Source of the DNA: Glaciecola sp047637355
GTDB taxonomy: Bacteria; Pseudomonadota; Gammaproteobacteria; Enterobacterales; Alteromonadaceae
Assembly (NCBI GenBank): GCA_047637355.1
Contig: JBLIKA010000021.1
Span: 1-34,573, forward strand
Direction of reading: 5' to 3'
DNA: 34,573 nt
A program made the translations under genes and the position numbers. The notes beneath the pieces are model-generated. The model worked only from the letters and a program-made list of their open reading frames with translations. It made no database searches and had not been told where the DNA came from. Shown here in pieces: positions 18,008 to 25,796 of this stretch (positions are counted from its first letter, which is position 1; the number at the start of each line of letters is the position of its first letter).

Positions 18008-19360
18008 TTATGTGATGCGATTGATGTCGTTAAAAATAGCAACCGCCATTAGCATGAATAACAATACGCCGCCTATCCTAAACCCAATTTCCTGTATTCC
18101 ATCGGGGACTGGCTTTCCTGTTATCCATTCGGCTGTAAAGTACATTAAATGTCCGCCGTCGAGCATGGGCAATGGTAACAAATTTATAATGCCAAGATTA
18201 ACACTGATCAGCGCTAAAAACCCTAAAAATACAATAATTCCATAACTTGCACTCAGTCCTGCGCCTTGAGCAATAGAAATAGGGCCACTCAAGTTCTTGA
18301 CCGCAACATCTCCATTGATAAATTTGCCTAACATTTCGACAGTTAAGGTCATTAATCGCCACGTATCTTGCGTTCCCTTCACCAAAGCGTCAAAAGGACC
18401 CGATTTATCATGAAAGTAATACGCTTCTGGGTATGCCCCAACCTGGGAAGAAATTCCCAGCCTACCCTCAGTACCAGCAGCAGTTTTAACTTCACCTAAG
18501 GTAACTGATATCACCTTGGATCCGCCATTTCGTAACACTTCAACTTCAATTGTTTCGTTTGCTCTGGGCTTTACATAGTCCACTATTTGTCCCCATTCAT
18601 CCATGAAGGTTCCATTTAGTTTTAGTATTTCATCGTTTTCTTGCAAACCCGCTTTAGCTGAAGGACCGTCAGATACAACTAGGGCAATGATTTTGTTAGG
18701 CTTTGTTCTAAATGGTTCAAAACCAACTGAAGTGAACATATTGTCTAATTCAGGATCAAACTCCCAGTTAGGCATCTTCATTTCGTAAGAAATAGCTTGG
18801 CCATTTGGTTTCTCAACGGTCAATGGAATATTGTCACCACCGATAAAACGCATTAGTTCTATGTTAACCGCTTGCCACGTTTTGGTGTCAGCACCATCGA
18901 CTGCAATAATTTGGTCACCGACTTCAATACCAGTTGCAGCCATATAGGACTCAGGATTTATTTCGCCTATGTAAGGTTTTGCTTTGTCTTGCCCAATCAT
19001 GGCAACAATCATCAAAATAAAAATCGCGAATAAAAAATTGATGCCTGGGCCTGCAGCGACGATTGCGAAGCGTTTCCATACGGGTTGAATATCAAAGGAT
19101 TCAGCTTTATCTTGCTCCGCAACATCATCCACCCTGCTGTCTAACATTCTTACGTAGCCGCCGAGCGGGATGGCCGCAATGACGAACTCCATTCCAGTCG
19201 ATGTGATACGTTTATACAGTGGTTTACCGAAACCAATGGAGAAGCGAAGGACTTTAACCCCGCACTTTCTGGCAATAATAAAGTGTCCCCACTCATGCAC
19301 GGCCACTAAAATACCTAGTGCCATTATAAAGGCACCAATGTTTCGGATAATTTCAAACAC
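18008..19360 (-). CDS. rseP: RIP metalloprotease RseP
   Basis: The inner-membrane site-2 protease that cuts RseA to release sigma-E and clears signal peptides. 450 residues, equal to E. coli RseP. The zinc motif HEWGH is in the first helix (H22, E23, H26). Two PDZ domains occupy the periplasmic middle. The LDG motif (LPMLDGGH) is near residue 398, before the last helices. The GTG start overlaps the dxr stop by one base (TAGTG), implying coupled translation. Confidence 0.97.
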   Translation of the reverse strand: MFEIIRNIGAFIMALGILVAVHEWGHFIIARKCGVKVLRFSIGFGKPLYKRITSTGMEFVIAAIPLGGYVRMLDSRVDDVAEQDKAESFDIQPVWKRFAIVAAGPGINFLFAIFILMIVAMIGQDKAKPYIGEINPESYMAATGIEVGDQIIAVDGADTKTWQAVNIELMRFIGGDNIPLTVEKPNGQAISYEMKMPNWEFDPELDNMFTSVGFEPFRTKPNKIIALVVSDGPSAKAGLQENDEILKLNGTFMDEWGQIVDYVKPRANETIEVEVLRNGGSKVISVTLGEVKTAAGTEGRLGISSQVGAYPEAYYFHDKSGPFDALVKGTQDTWRLMTLTVEMLGKFINGDVAVKNLSGPISIAQGAGLSASYGIIVFLGFLALISVNLGIINLLPLPMLDGGHLMYFTAEWITGKPVPDGIQEIGFRIGGVLLFMLMAVAIFNDINRIT

Positions 19361-20541
19361 TAATTCAACTTCCTTACTATTTCTTGCGCTAAAATTCTGG
19401 CTTCTGCATCATGTTCTATGACATGAACAATAGAAGTGAGTTCAATGAAATCTGTTTTTTGCAGCACTTGTTCGTTCACCCTAGCAATGTCGGTAAACTT
19501 AATCTGTCCGTTTAAAAACGCATCAACAGCCACTTCATTGGCTGCATTAATGGCGGTCGTTGCCGCTTGTCCTTGCTTGCAAGCTTCAATAGCTAAGTAC
19601 AAATTAGGGTATCGTTTTTTATCCGGCCTCGAAAAACTAAAGTCAGTTAAGCTTGAAAAATCGACAGCTTTTACACCTGATGTAATTCGATGGGGAAAAC
19701 TTAAACCGTAGGCGATCGGCGTGCGCATATCAGGATTACCTAATTGCGCAATGACCGAACCATCGACATATTGCACCATTGAATGAATAGTACTTTGTGG
19801 ATGCAGCACCACTTCAATGTCATTTTCATGTAGGCCGAAAAGCCATTTGGCTTCAATGAATTCGAGTCCCTTATTCATCATAGAAGCGGAATCAACTGAA
19901 ATTTTCCGACCCATTTTCCACGTGGGATGAGCGCACGCTTGATCTGGGGTAATCGCATCAAATGATTCATCTGCTAAGGTTCTAAAAGGACCACCTGAAC
20001 CCGTTAATAAGATTTTCGAGATACCTGATTTTTCTAAATTCCCGTATTCAAAATCATGCGGTAAACATTGGAAAATAGCATTGTGTTCACTGTCGATCGG
20101 CAATAACTCGGCTTTGTGCTCGCGCACTGCATTCATGAACAGTTCACCCGTCATTACCAGCGATTCCTTATTCGCCAGCAAAACACGTTTACCCGCGCGG
20201 ACCGCAGCCAATGTAGGAAGTAATCCTGCAGCACCGACAATAGCAGACATAACAGTGTCTACTTCTGGCGCTGAACACACATTCTCTAATGCTTGCACAC
20301 CAACTAACACTTCAGAGTTGCAATTTTCCAGCTTTAATAAGTTGCTAAACGTGGTGTAGGCATCGGGGTCGGACAAGACGATATAGCGTGGTGAGCACTG
20401 CACAGCAAGCTGCACCAGCGCTTCTAAATTAGTGTGTCCCGTGATCGCAAAAACCCGAAATTTATCGGGGTGACGACAAATAACATTAATCGTATTTTGA
20501 CCAATGGAGCCGGTTGCCCCTAGGACAGTAATGGTTCTCAC
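19360..20541 (-). CDS. dxr: 1-deoxy-D-xylulose 5-phosphate reductoisomerase
   Basis: The second step of the MEP isoprenoid pathway: DXP plus NADPH gives MEP. 393 residues. The nucleotide motif GATGSIGQNT is at residues 8-17. ANKESLVM and SEHNAIFQCL are the conserved substrate and metal blocks, and HPTWKMGRKISVDSASMMNKGLE is the C-terminal substrate block (given in part). The start codon is GTG. It supplies precursors for UppS two genes upstream. It overlaps rseP by one base. Confidence 0.97.
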   Translation of the reverse strand: MRTITVLGATGSIGQNTINVICRHPDKFRVFAITGHTNLEALVQLAVQCSPRYIVLSDPDAYTTFSNLLKLENCNSEVLVGVQALENVCSAPEVDTVMSAIVGAAGLLPTLAAVRAGKRVLLANKESLVMTGELFMNAVREHKAELLPIDSEHNAIFQCLPHDFEYGNLEKSGISKILLTGSGGPFRTLADESFDAITPDQACAHPTWKMGRKISVDSASMMNKGLEFIEAKWLFGLHENDIEVVLHPQSTIHSMVQYVDGSVIAQLGNPDMRTPIAYGLSFPHRITSGVKAVDFSSLTDFSFSRPDKKRYPNLYLAIEACKQGQAATTAINAANEVAVDAFLNGQIKFTDIARVNEQVLQKTDFIELTSIVHVIEHDAEARILAQEIVRKLN

Positions 20542-20611
20542 AATATCTGCGCGACCTTTAGATTGAGGAGTGTGAAGAAAATAACGATATAGGCGATATC
20601 AACATACTTGC

Positions 20612-21475
20612 CTACGCCATCCATACGACATAGCAAAATGCAAAGACAGGGAATGCCGCAGTTAAACTGTCGATTCTATCCATTATTCCACCATGACCAG
20701 GGAGCAGTTTGCCGCTATCTTTGATACCAGCGCACCGTTTAAACATACTTTCATTTAAATCACCCAGTGCGGATACTGCGACCGTAATAACACCAATTAA
20801 CAAATGCAGTCCCATACGGCTGGCTTCAAACTGATAATGTAATGCGGCAAAACCAATAATAGCAAGTGACGCCATAATACCGCCAATTAAACCTTCTATA
20901 CTCTTACCGGGAGACACATTTGGACGTAATTTATGCTTACCAAATTTAACCCCAACGAAGAATGCGCCTATATCTGCAGCCCAGACAATACCTAACACAT
21001 AAAAAATAAGCGACGCACCATAAAAGGGATCAACTTCATATAAATTATTGCGCAAACTAATAACAGCTACCCAGGTGGGGATTAAAGTAAGCACGCCGAA
21101 AGCGGCTCTGATTGGTACATTTTTTGTCCACGCCGAGCTGTATTTTGGATAAGTGATGATCATAACGAAGGACAAGGCCCACCAAACAGCAGCAATCCCC
21201 AGTATCGTTTTGTAAATACTATTTAGTTCACCCTGATACCAAACGGCTTCTCCATCTACGGCAACAATAAGCACACCACATATAATCAATATGAGAGCCA
21301 TAAATAAAGCTTTCGATACACGACCGTTGATCCCTGACATTTTGGCCCATTCGTATGCACCTAGGGCGACCACGCCCGCAACAGCAATTTTAAATTGCTC
21401 TACAGGTAAAAATAAAATAGCTAAAATTGCCAGAGGTGCAAGAATGAGTGCTGTTATTATTCTTTGTTTTAACAT
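20612..21475 (-). CDS. cdsA: phosphatidate cytidylyltransferase
   Basis: Makes CDP-diacylglycerol from phosphatidate and CTP, the branch point of phospholipid synthesis. 287 residues with about eight hydrophobic helices. The CDS signature is clear near the C-terminus: SALGDLNESMFKR then KDSGKLLPGHGG and DRIDS. Its ATG overlaps the uppS TAA by one base (TAATG on the minus strand), so coupling is likely. A gap of 70 bases separates it from dxr; no structure was recognised there. Confidence 0.96.
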   Translation of the reverse strand: MLKQRIITALILAPLAILAILFLPVEQFKIAVAGVVALGAYEWAKMSGINGRVSKALFMALILIICGVLIVAVDGEAVWYQGELNSIYKTILGIAAVWWALSFVMIITYPKYSSAWTKNVPIRAAFGVLTLIPTWVAVISLRNNLYEVDPFYGASLIFYVLGIVWAADIGAFFVGVKFGKHKLRPNVSPGKSIEGLIGGIMASLAIIGFAALHYQFEASRMGLHLLIGVITVAVSALGDLNESMFKRCAGIKDSGKLLPGHGGIMDRIDSLTAAFPVFAFCYVVWMA

Positions 21476-22251
21476 TAACCTTGCCCTTGATTGTCAGGAC
21501 TCACTTGTGAACCGGTTTGTCCAAACCTTCTTTGTCTTTGACAGAAGTCGGAAATTGCATCTTCAAATTTCTGTTCGTCGAAATCTGGCCAAAGTGTCTC
21601 ACAAAAATAGAATTCTGCATATGCACATTGCCACAATAAAAAGTTGCTTATTCTATGATCGCCGCCGGTTCGGATCACTAAATCCAATGCGGGTAAATCG
21701 GACATACACATATACCCATTAAAAACATCTTCTGTGATTTCTTCAATTTTTACAAGACCTTGCTTTACATCATCAGCAATTCTTTGAGCGGCAGTCACTA
21801 TGTCCCAACGTCCGCCATAATTGGCAGCAATATTGAGTGTTAACGCCGTATTATCTTTAGTAAGGAGTTCGGCTTTGTGAATTTTATCGACTAGATTTTG
21901 GTCAAACGCAGATAAATCGCCGATCACTTTCAAGCAAATATTATTTTTGTTAAGTTTTTTAACCTCGCTAGACAAAACAAGATTAAATAGCTGAATCAAA
22001 ATTGTAACTTCGTCTTTCGGACGCTTCCAATTCTCGCTACTAAAAGCAAATAAGGTGAGTGCTTTGATGCCGTTTTTACGCGCATATCTTACTGACGCAC
22101 GGACAGCTTTCACACCCGCCTTATGACCAAATGTTCTTAACTTTCCTTGTTGTTGAGCCCAGCGCCCGTTGCCATCCATGATAATGGCAACATGCTCTGG
22201 TAAAGAGCCTTTAAATGACAATGAGCCCTCAATCGAACTATCGGTACTCAA
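21475..22251 (-). CDS. uppS: undecaprenyl diphosphate synthase (cis-prenyltransferase)
   Basis: Extends farnesyl diphosphate with eight isopentenyl units to give the C55 carrier for peptidoglycan and O-antigen. 258 residues. The signature HVAIIMDGNGRWAQ carries catalytic D26, and FSSENWKRP and RTGGDHRISNFLLWQ are family blocks. The start is TTG. It lies five bases after frr and overlaps cdsA. Confidence 0.97.
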   Translation of the reverse strand: MSTDSSIEGSLSFKGSLPEHVAIIMDGNGRWAQQQGKLRTFGHKAGVKAVRASVRYARKNGIKALTLFAFSSENWKRPKDEVTILIQLFNLVLSSEVKKLNKNNICLKVIGDLSAFDQNLVDKIHKAELLTKDNTALTLNIAANYGGRWDIVTAAQRIADDVKQGLVKIEEITEDVFNGYMCMSDLPALDLVIRTGGDHRISNFLLWQCAYAEFYFCETLWPDFDEQKFEDAISDFCQRQRRFGQTGSQVSPDNQGQG

Positions 22252-22255
22252 ACGG

Positions 22256-22813
22256 CTACACTTCCATCAATTCTTTTTCTTTGTCGGCAAGAATAGTATC
22301 AATATTTTTGATAAATTCATTAGTCAAAGTTTGGATATTCTCTTCACCAGCACGACTTTGATCTTCGCTCGCTTCTTTTTCTTTTAGCAATTCTTTAATA
22401 TCACTGTTTGCTTCTCTGCGAATATTGCGCACAGCTACTCTGCCCTGTTCAGCTTCATGGCGCACAACCTTGATAAGGTCTTTTCTGCGTTCCTCAGTTA
22501 GTGGAGGCATTGGAATGCGTATTGTAGTACCCGCACTCATTGGATTTAAACCCAAATTTGATTGCATAATGGCTTTTTCAACAGCTTGGATAATACTTTT
22601 ATCAAAAACTGATAACGCAAGCGTGCGGTTGTCTTCTGCAACAACGTTAGCCACTTGTTTTAGGGGCGTGTTAGAACCATAGTAAGGCACCATTATGCTA
22701 TCTAATAAACTAGGGTGTGCACGACCGGTTCTAATCTTGCTTAGCTGGCTTTTTAACGCGGCAATACTTTTTTCCATGCGCTGCTGAGCATCTACTTCAA
22801 TTTCATCAATCAC
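22256..22813 (-). CDS. frr: ribosome recycling factor
   Basis: Splits the post-termination ribosome with EF-G. 185 residues, the standard length. The three-helix-bundle block MEKSIAALKSQLSKIRTGRA is intact, and the head domain follows with PYYGSNTPLKQVANV. Start codon GTG; 15 bases after pyrH. Confidence 0.97.
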   Translation of the reverse strand: MIDEIEVDAQQRMEKSIAALKSQLSKIRTGRAHPSLLDSIMVPYYGSNTPLKQVANVVAEDNRTLALSVFDKSIIQAVEKAIMQSNLGLNPMSAGTTIRIPMPPLTEERRKDLIKVVRHEAEQGRVAVRNIRREANSDIKELLKEKEASEDQSRAGEENIQTLTNEFIKNIDTILADKEKELMEV

Positions 22814-22828
22814 AACAAGATCCTTATT

Positions 22829-23566
22829 TTATACTTTTTCTGGATGACAGATAGTGGTGCCTTCGTCGTCACCTAATACGACTCGCTTCAAACAACCCGG
22901 TTTATTCATATTGAATACTCTAATTGGTATGTTGTGGTCGCGAGCAAGAGTAAAGGCTGACAGGTCCATTACTTTTAATTCTTTTTCTAGTACTTCTTGG
23001 TAACTAATGCGTTTTAAAAGAACAGCATCGGGATTCTTCACAGGATCAGCACTGTAAACACCGTCGACTTTGGTTGCTTTTAATACGGCGTCGGCTTCAA
23101 TTTCGATACCGCGTAAACATGCAGCAGAGTCAGTTGTGAAGAATGGGTTACCTGTACCTGCAGAGAATATCACAACTCTACCTGATTTTAGAAAACTTAT
23201 AGCGTCCGCCCAGTTATACGGGTCACAAACACCATTTAGCGGAATCGCTGACATTAGACGAGCATTCACGAAAGCTCTATGTAAAGCGTCACGCATTGCC
23301 AAACCATTCATGACTGTTGCTAACATACCCATATGGTCTCCAACAACACGGTGCATGCCGGCTTTAGCTAAACCTTCACCGCGGAATAAATTACCACCAC
23401 CGATCACTAGACCGACTTCTACGCCGAGCTCAACTATCTCTTTTATTTCGATTGCCATGCGGTCTAATACTTTGGCGTCAATTCCAAAGTTTTCATCACC
23501 CATCAAGGCTTCGCCACTCAGTTTTAGCAAAATGCGTCGGTAAGCGGCTTTTGGTATGGTAGTCAT
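22829..23566 (-). CDS. pyrH: UMP kinase
   Basis: Phosphorylates UMP to UDP; an essential hexamer of the amino-acid-kinase fold. 245 residues. The N-terminal RILLKLSGEAL and GGGNLFRG are conserved substrate-site blocks, and ATKVDGVYSADP is typical of the family. The ATG is preceded by AAAGGA. It lies downstream of the tsf terminator, so it probably has its own promoter in the 262-base gap. Confidence 0.97.
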   Translation of the reverse strand: MTTIPKAAYRRILLKLSGEALMGDENFGIDAKVLDRMAIEIKEIVELGVEVGLVIGGGNLFRGEGLAKAGMHRVVGDHMGMLATVMNGLAMRDALHRAFVNARLMSAIPLNGVCDPYNWADAISFLKSGRVVIFSAGTGNPFFTTDSAACLRGIEIEADAVLKATKVDGVYSADPVKNPDAVLLKRISYQEVLEKELKVMDLSAFTLARDHNIPIRVFNMNKPGCLKRVVLGDDEGTTICHPEKV

Positions 23567-23691
23567 TGTGTGTCCTTTGCAGTGGTTTTGTTTATTTTCT
23601 CATACTCGATAAAAGAGGTCTAAATAGTAATCTAAGCCTACAACCTTTATTCGACTATTTTAAACTTTTTTCGTGCACAGTAGTGCTAATT

Positions 23692-23735
23692 GGTAATAAA
23701 TAATATACGCCGTTTGCGTTTCGTTATTTATTGCC
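23692..23735. repeat. 12-bp inverted repeat with nested stem upstream of pyrH
   Basis: GGTAATAAATAA and TTATTTATTGCC pair at 11 of 12 positions plus one G-T wobble. In the 20-base interior, ACGC and GCGT form a second stem. It lies between the tsf terminator and pyrH. It could fold as RNA in the pyrH leader or as a DNA operator. Confidence 0.6.
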
Positions 23736-23761
23736 GATATACACTTTTAATATCCATAAAA

Positions 23762-23783
23762 AAGCACCTCAATTGAGGTGCTT
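23762..23783 (-). terminator. intrinsic terminator of rpsB-tsf
   Basis: A perfect inverted repeat with arms AAGCACCTC and GAGGTGCTT and the centre AATT, followed on the minus strand by further T residues (TTTTATGG). A smaller hairpin, GATTGC-TTTT-GCAATC on the minus strand (23806-23821), lies just after the tsf stop. Confidence 0.88.
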
Positions 23784-23828
23784 CGTATATTATCCGAGAA
23801 TCGGTGATTGCAAAAGCAATCGAAGCAC

Positions 23829-24701
23829 TTATTTCTTAGCTGCTGCCAATTGTGCAGCAACTTCTGCAGCAAAATCTTCAGATTTCTTCTCGATACCTTC
23901 ACCCACTTCAAAGCGAATAAAGTTAACAACGTCTGCGCCTCTAGATTTCAAAAGGTCACCAACAGTTTGTGCCGGGTCTTTAACAAATGGCTGACCAGTT
24001 AAGCTGACTTCGCCCGTGAATTTCTTCATACGGCCAGAAACCATTTTCTCAGCGATATCAGCTGGCTTACCAGACTGGATAGCGATGTCAATTTGAATTT
24101 CTTTTTCTTTTGCTATAACCGCTTCTGGAACATCAGACGGCTTAACGAATTGTGGACTAGCAGCTGCAACGTGCATAGCAACGTCTTTTGCTAGCTCTTC
24201 GTCGCCACCTTCCAATATAACGATAACACCAATACGGCCGCCGTGGACGTATGCGCCTAATGTTGAACCTTCAACATTGATAACGCGACGAGGGCTGATG
24301 TTTTCACCAATTTTGGTAACCAGTGTGTCACGCACTGTAGCTACAGTTGAACCGTCAAGCTGAGCTGCAAGTAATGTATCGATATCATTGATTCCTTGTG
24401 CCGCAGCAACGTCAATCAATTTGTTACCGAAAGCAAGGAAACCTTCATCGCGTGCAACGAAATCAGTTTCACAGTTGACTTCCATCATAGTCGCTTTGCC
24501 ACTAGTGATGTTAGTTAATATAACGCCTTCTGCTGCAATACGACCTGCTTTTTTAGCCGCTTTTGCTTGACCCGATTTGCGCATATTTTCAATTGCTAGT
24601 TCGATATCACCATCAGTTTCAACTAATGCGTTTTTACAATCTAGCATGCCAGCGCCAGTGCGCTCGCGTATTTCTTTAACCAGTGCTGCAGTCACTGCCA
24701 T
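23829..24701 (-). CDS. tsf: translation elongation factor Ts
   Basis: The nucleotide exchange factor for EF-Tu. 290 residues. The UBA-like N-terminus contains RERTGAGMLDCKNAL, and the core has MEVNCETDFVARDEGF, the conserved TDFVAR contact. It starts with ATG and lies 71 bases after rpsB, with a GC-rich hairpin between them. Confidence 0.97.
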   Translation of the reverse strand: MAVTAALVKEIRERTGAGMLDCKNALVETDGDIELAIENMRKSGQAKAAKKAGRIAAEGVILTNITSGKATMMEVNCETDFVARDEGFLAFGNKLIDVAAAQGINDIDTLLAAQLDGSTVATVRDTLVTKIGENISPRRVINVEGSTLGAYVHGGRIGVIVILEGGDEELAKDVAMHVAAASPQFVKPSDVPEAVIAKEKEIQIDIAIQSGKPADIAEKMVSGRMKKFTGEVSLTGQPFVKDPAQTVGDLLKSRGADVVNFIRFEVGEGIEKKSEDFAAEVAAQLAAAKK

Positions 24702-24731
24702 TTTCTTGTCCTCAAAATATCAATATTTAGA

Positions 24732-24753
24732 AAAGGGGGCTAATGCCCCCTTT
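24732..24753 (-). terminator. attenuator-like hairpin between rpsB and tsf
   Basis: AAAGGGGGC TAAT GCCCCCTTT gives a 9-bp stem of which six pairs are G-C. On the minus strand it is followed only by TCTAAATATTG, so termination would be partial. A leaky terminator here would set the S2 to EF-Ts ratio, as described for the E. coli operon. Confidence 0.7.
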
Positions 24754-24772
24754 GATAATCTACTTAAGTTAC

Positions 24773-25507
24773 TTACTCAGCTGACTCTACGAAATCGTCT
24801 TTTTCAGAAGCTGCAATAACAACATCCTGATTACGACCTTCGTTGATTGCATCAGCAGCAGCGTTAGTATAAAGATTAACTGCACGGATAGCATCGTCGT
24901 TACCAGGGATAACGTAATCAACACCGTCTGGATTAGAGTTAGTATCTACTACACCCACAACTGGAATACCAAGGTTGCGCGCTTCTGTTACGGCAATGTG
25001 CTCATGATCGGCATCGATAACAAAGATAACGTCTGGAAGACCACCCATGTTTTTAATACCACCTAAGCTACCTTCTAGCTTAGTCATTTCGCGCTGAAGC
25101 ATTAACACTTCTTTTTTAGTTAGCTTCTCGAATGTACCGTCAGCCGCCTGAACTTCTAAATCTTTAAGACGCTTGATTGATTGACGAACTGTTTTCCAGT
25201 TAGTCAACATACCACCCAGCCAACGCTTATTTACGTAGAACTGGTCACATTTTTCAGCGGCTTCTCTTACTGCGATGCTTGCTGCACGCTTAGTTCCAAC
25301 GAACAAAATTTTACCTTTCTTGTGAGAAACACCAGAAAGATAGCTTAATGCATCATTGAATAAAGGAACTGTTTTTTCTAAGTTGATGATATGAACTCGG
25401 TTACGAGCACCAAAAATGTATTGAGCCATTTTTGGATTCCAGTAGCGAGTTTGGTGACCGAAATGTACACCGGCTTGAAGCATGTCACGCATTGATACGT
25501 TTGCCAT
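24773..25507 (-). CDS. rpsB: 30S ribosomal protein S2
   Basis: 244 residues, the standard S2 length. The N-terminus MRDMLQAGVHFGHQTRYWNP is diagnostic, and DADHEHIAVTEARNLGIPVV is conserved (given in part). It heads the rpsB-tsf operon, with a good promoter and a structured leader of about 168 bases. It is divergent from the alkene reductase gene rather than directly from map. Confidence 0.98.
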   Translation of the reverse strand: MANVSMRDMLQAGVHFGHQTRYWNPKMAQYIFGARNRVHIINLEKTVPLFNDALSYLSGVSHKKGKILFVGTKRAASIAVREAAEKCDQFYVNKRWLGGMLTNWKTVRQSIKRLKDLEVQAADGTFEKLTKKEVLMLQREMTKLEGSLGGIKNMGGLPDVIFVIDADHEHIAVTEARNLGIPVVGVVDTNSNPDGVDYVIPGNDDAIRAVNLYTNAAADAINEGRNQDVVIAASEKDDFVESAE

Positions 25508-25675
25508 TTTATTATTTTCCTATTTAGGGGTTAGGCCTCCATACACCCCTGCTCTCGATCCAAAACGTTGTAATAACAACGTGTTAGACACCCCGAGATC
25601 AGTGTCGGTATATGTGTGTTTTTGGTTAATTTGTACTGTCTAATTTTGAGAAGTTTTACAACATTCCCAAACAGC
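25508..25675 (-). promoter_or_regulatory. rpsB 5' leader (t44 / S2 autoregulatory-type)
   Basis: A leader of about 168 bases between the predicted transcription start and the rpsB ATG. On the minus strand CTGATCTCG pairs with CGAGAGCAG (arms 25594-25602 and 25549-25557, one mismatch), enclosing a hairpin with 6-bp arms ACGTTG and CAACGT (25565-25582). In gammaproteobacteria S2 represses its own operon through a conserved leader, the same segment annotated in Rfam as t44. The match here is by position and architecture only; no covariance search was run. Confidence 0.7.
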
Positions 25676-25710
25676 GCGCGCAATATATCATTTCAGGCAT
25701 CTATAATCAA
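25674..25710 (-). promoter_or_regulatory. rpsB promoter with GC-rich discriminator
   Basis: On the minus strand: -35 TTGATT (25705-25710), 17-base spacer, -10 TATATT (25682-25687) with an upstream TGA giving an extended -10. GCGCGCGC (25674-25681) follows directly. A GC-rich discriminator is typical of stringently controlled ribosomal-protein promoters. The predicted start of transcription is near 25675. Confidence 0.82.
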
Positions 25711-25730
25711 CAAAAAAGCGATGTTACTGC

Positions 25731-25761
25731 ACTTGAATTCATCGCTTTCATACTTGAATTC
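25731..25761 (+). repeat. direct repeat ACTTGAATTC x2, 21 bp apart
   Basis: Two identical decamers at 25731-25740 and 25752-25761, one start 21 bases (two helical turns) after the other. Each holds the palindromic core GAATTC. The second overlaps a possible -35 (TTGAAT, 25754-25759), which is followed after 16 bases by TATATA (25776-25781). They fit a regulator binding two same-face sites ahead of the alkene reductase gene. Confidence 0.55.
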
Positions 25762-25796
25762 GTAACTTTTATCTATATATAGAGAGACTATTCATA

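Noticed and set aside
23747..23929. Minus-strand 60-residue frame overlapping the tsf end and terminator
   Set aside because: Lies out of frame over tsf and through its terminator; no ribosome site or recognisable protein.
25702..25707. Perfect plus-strand TATAAT as alkene reductase promoter
   Set aside because: No acceptable -35 (CGCAAT at the right distance), and it overlaps the rpsB -35; likely a coincidence of the complementary AT sequence.
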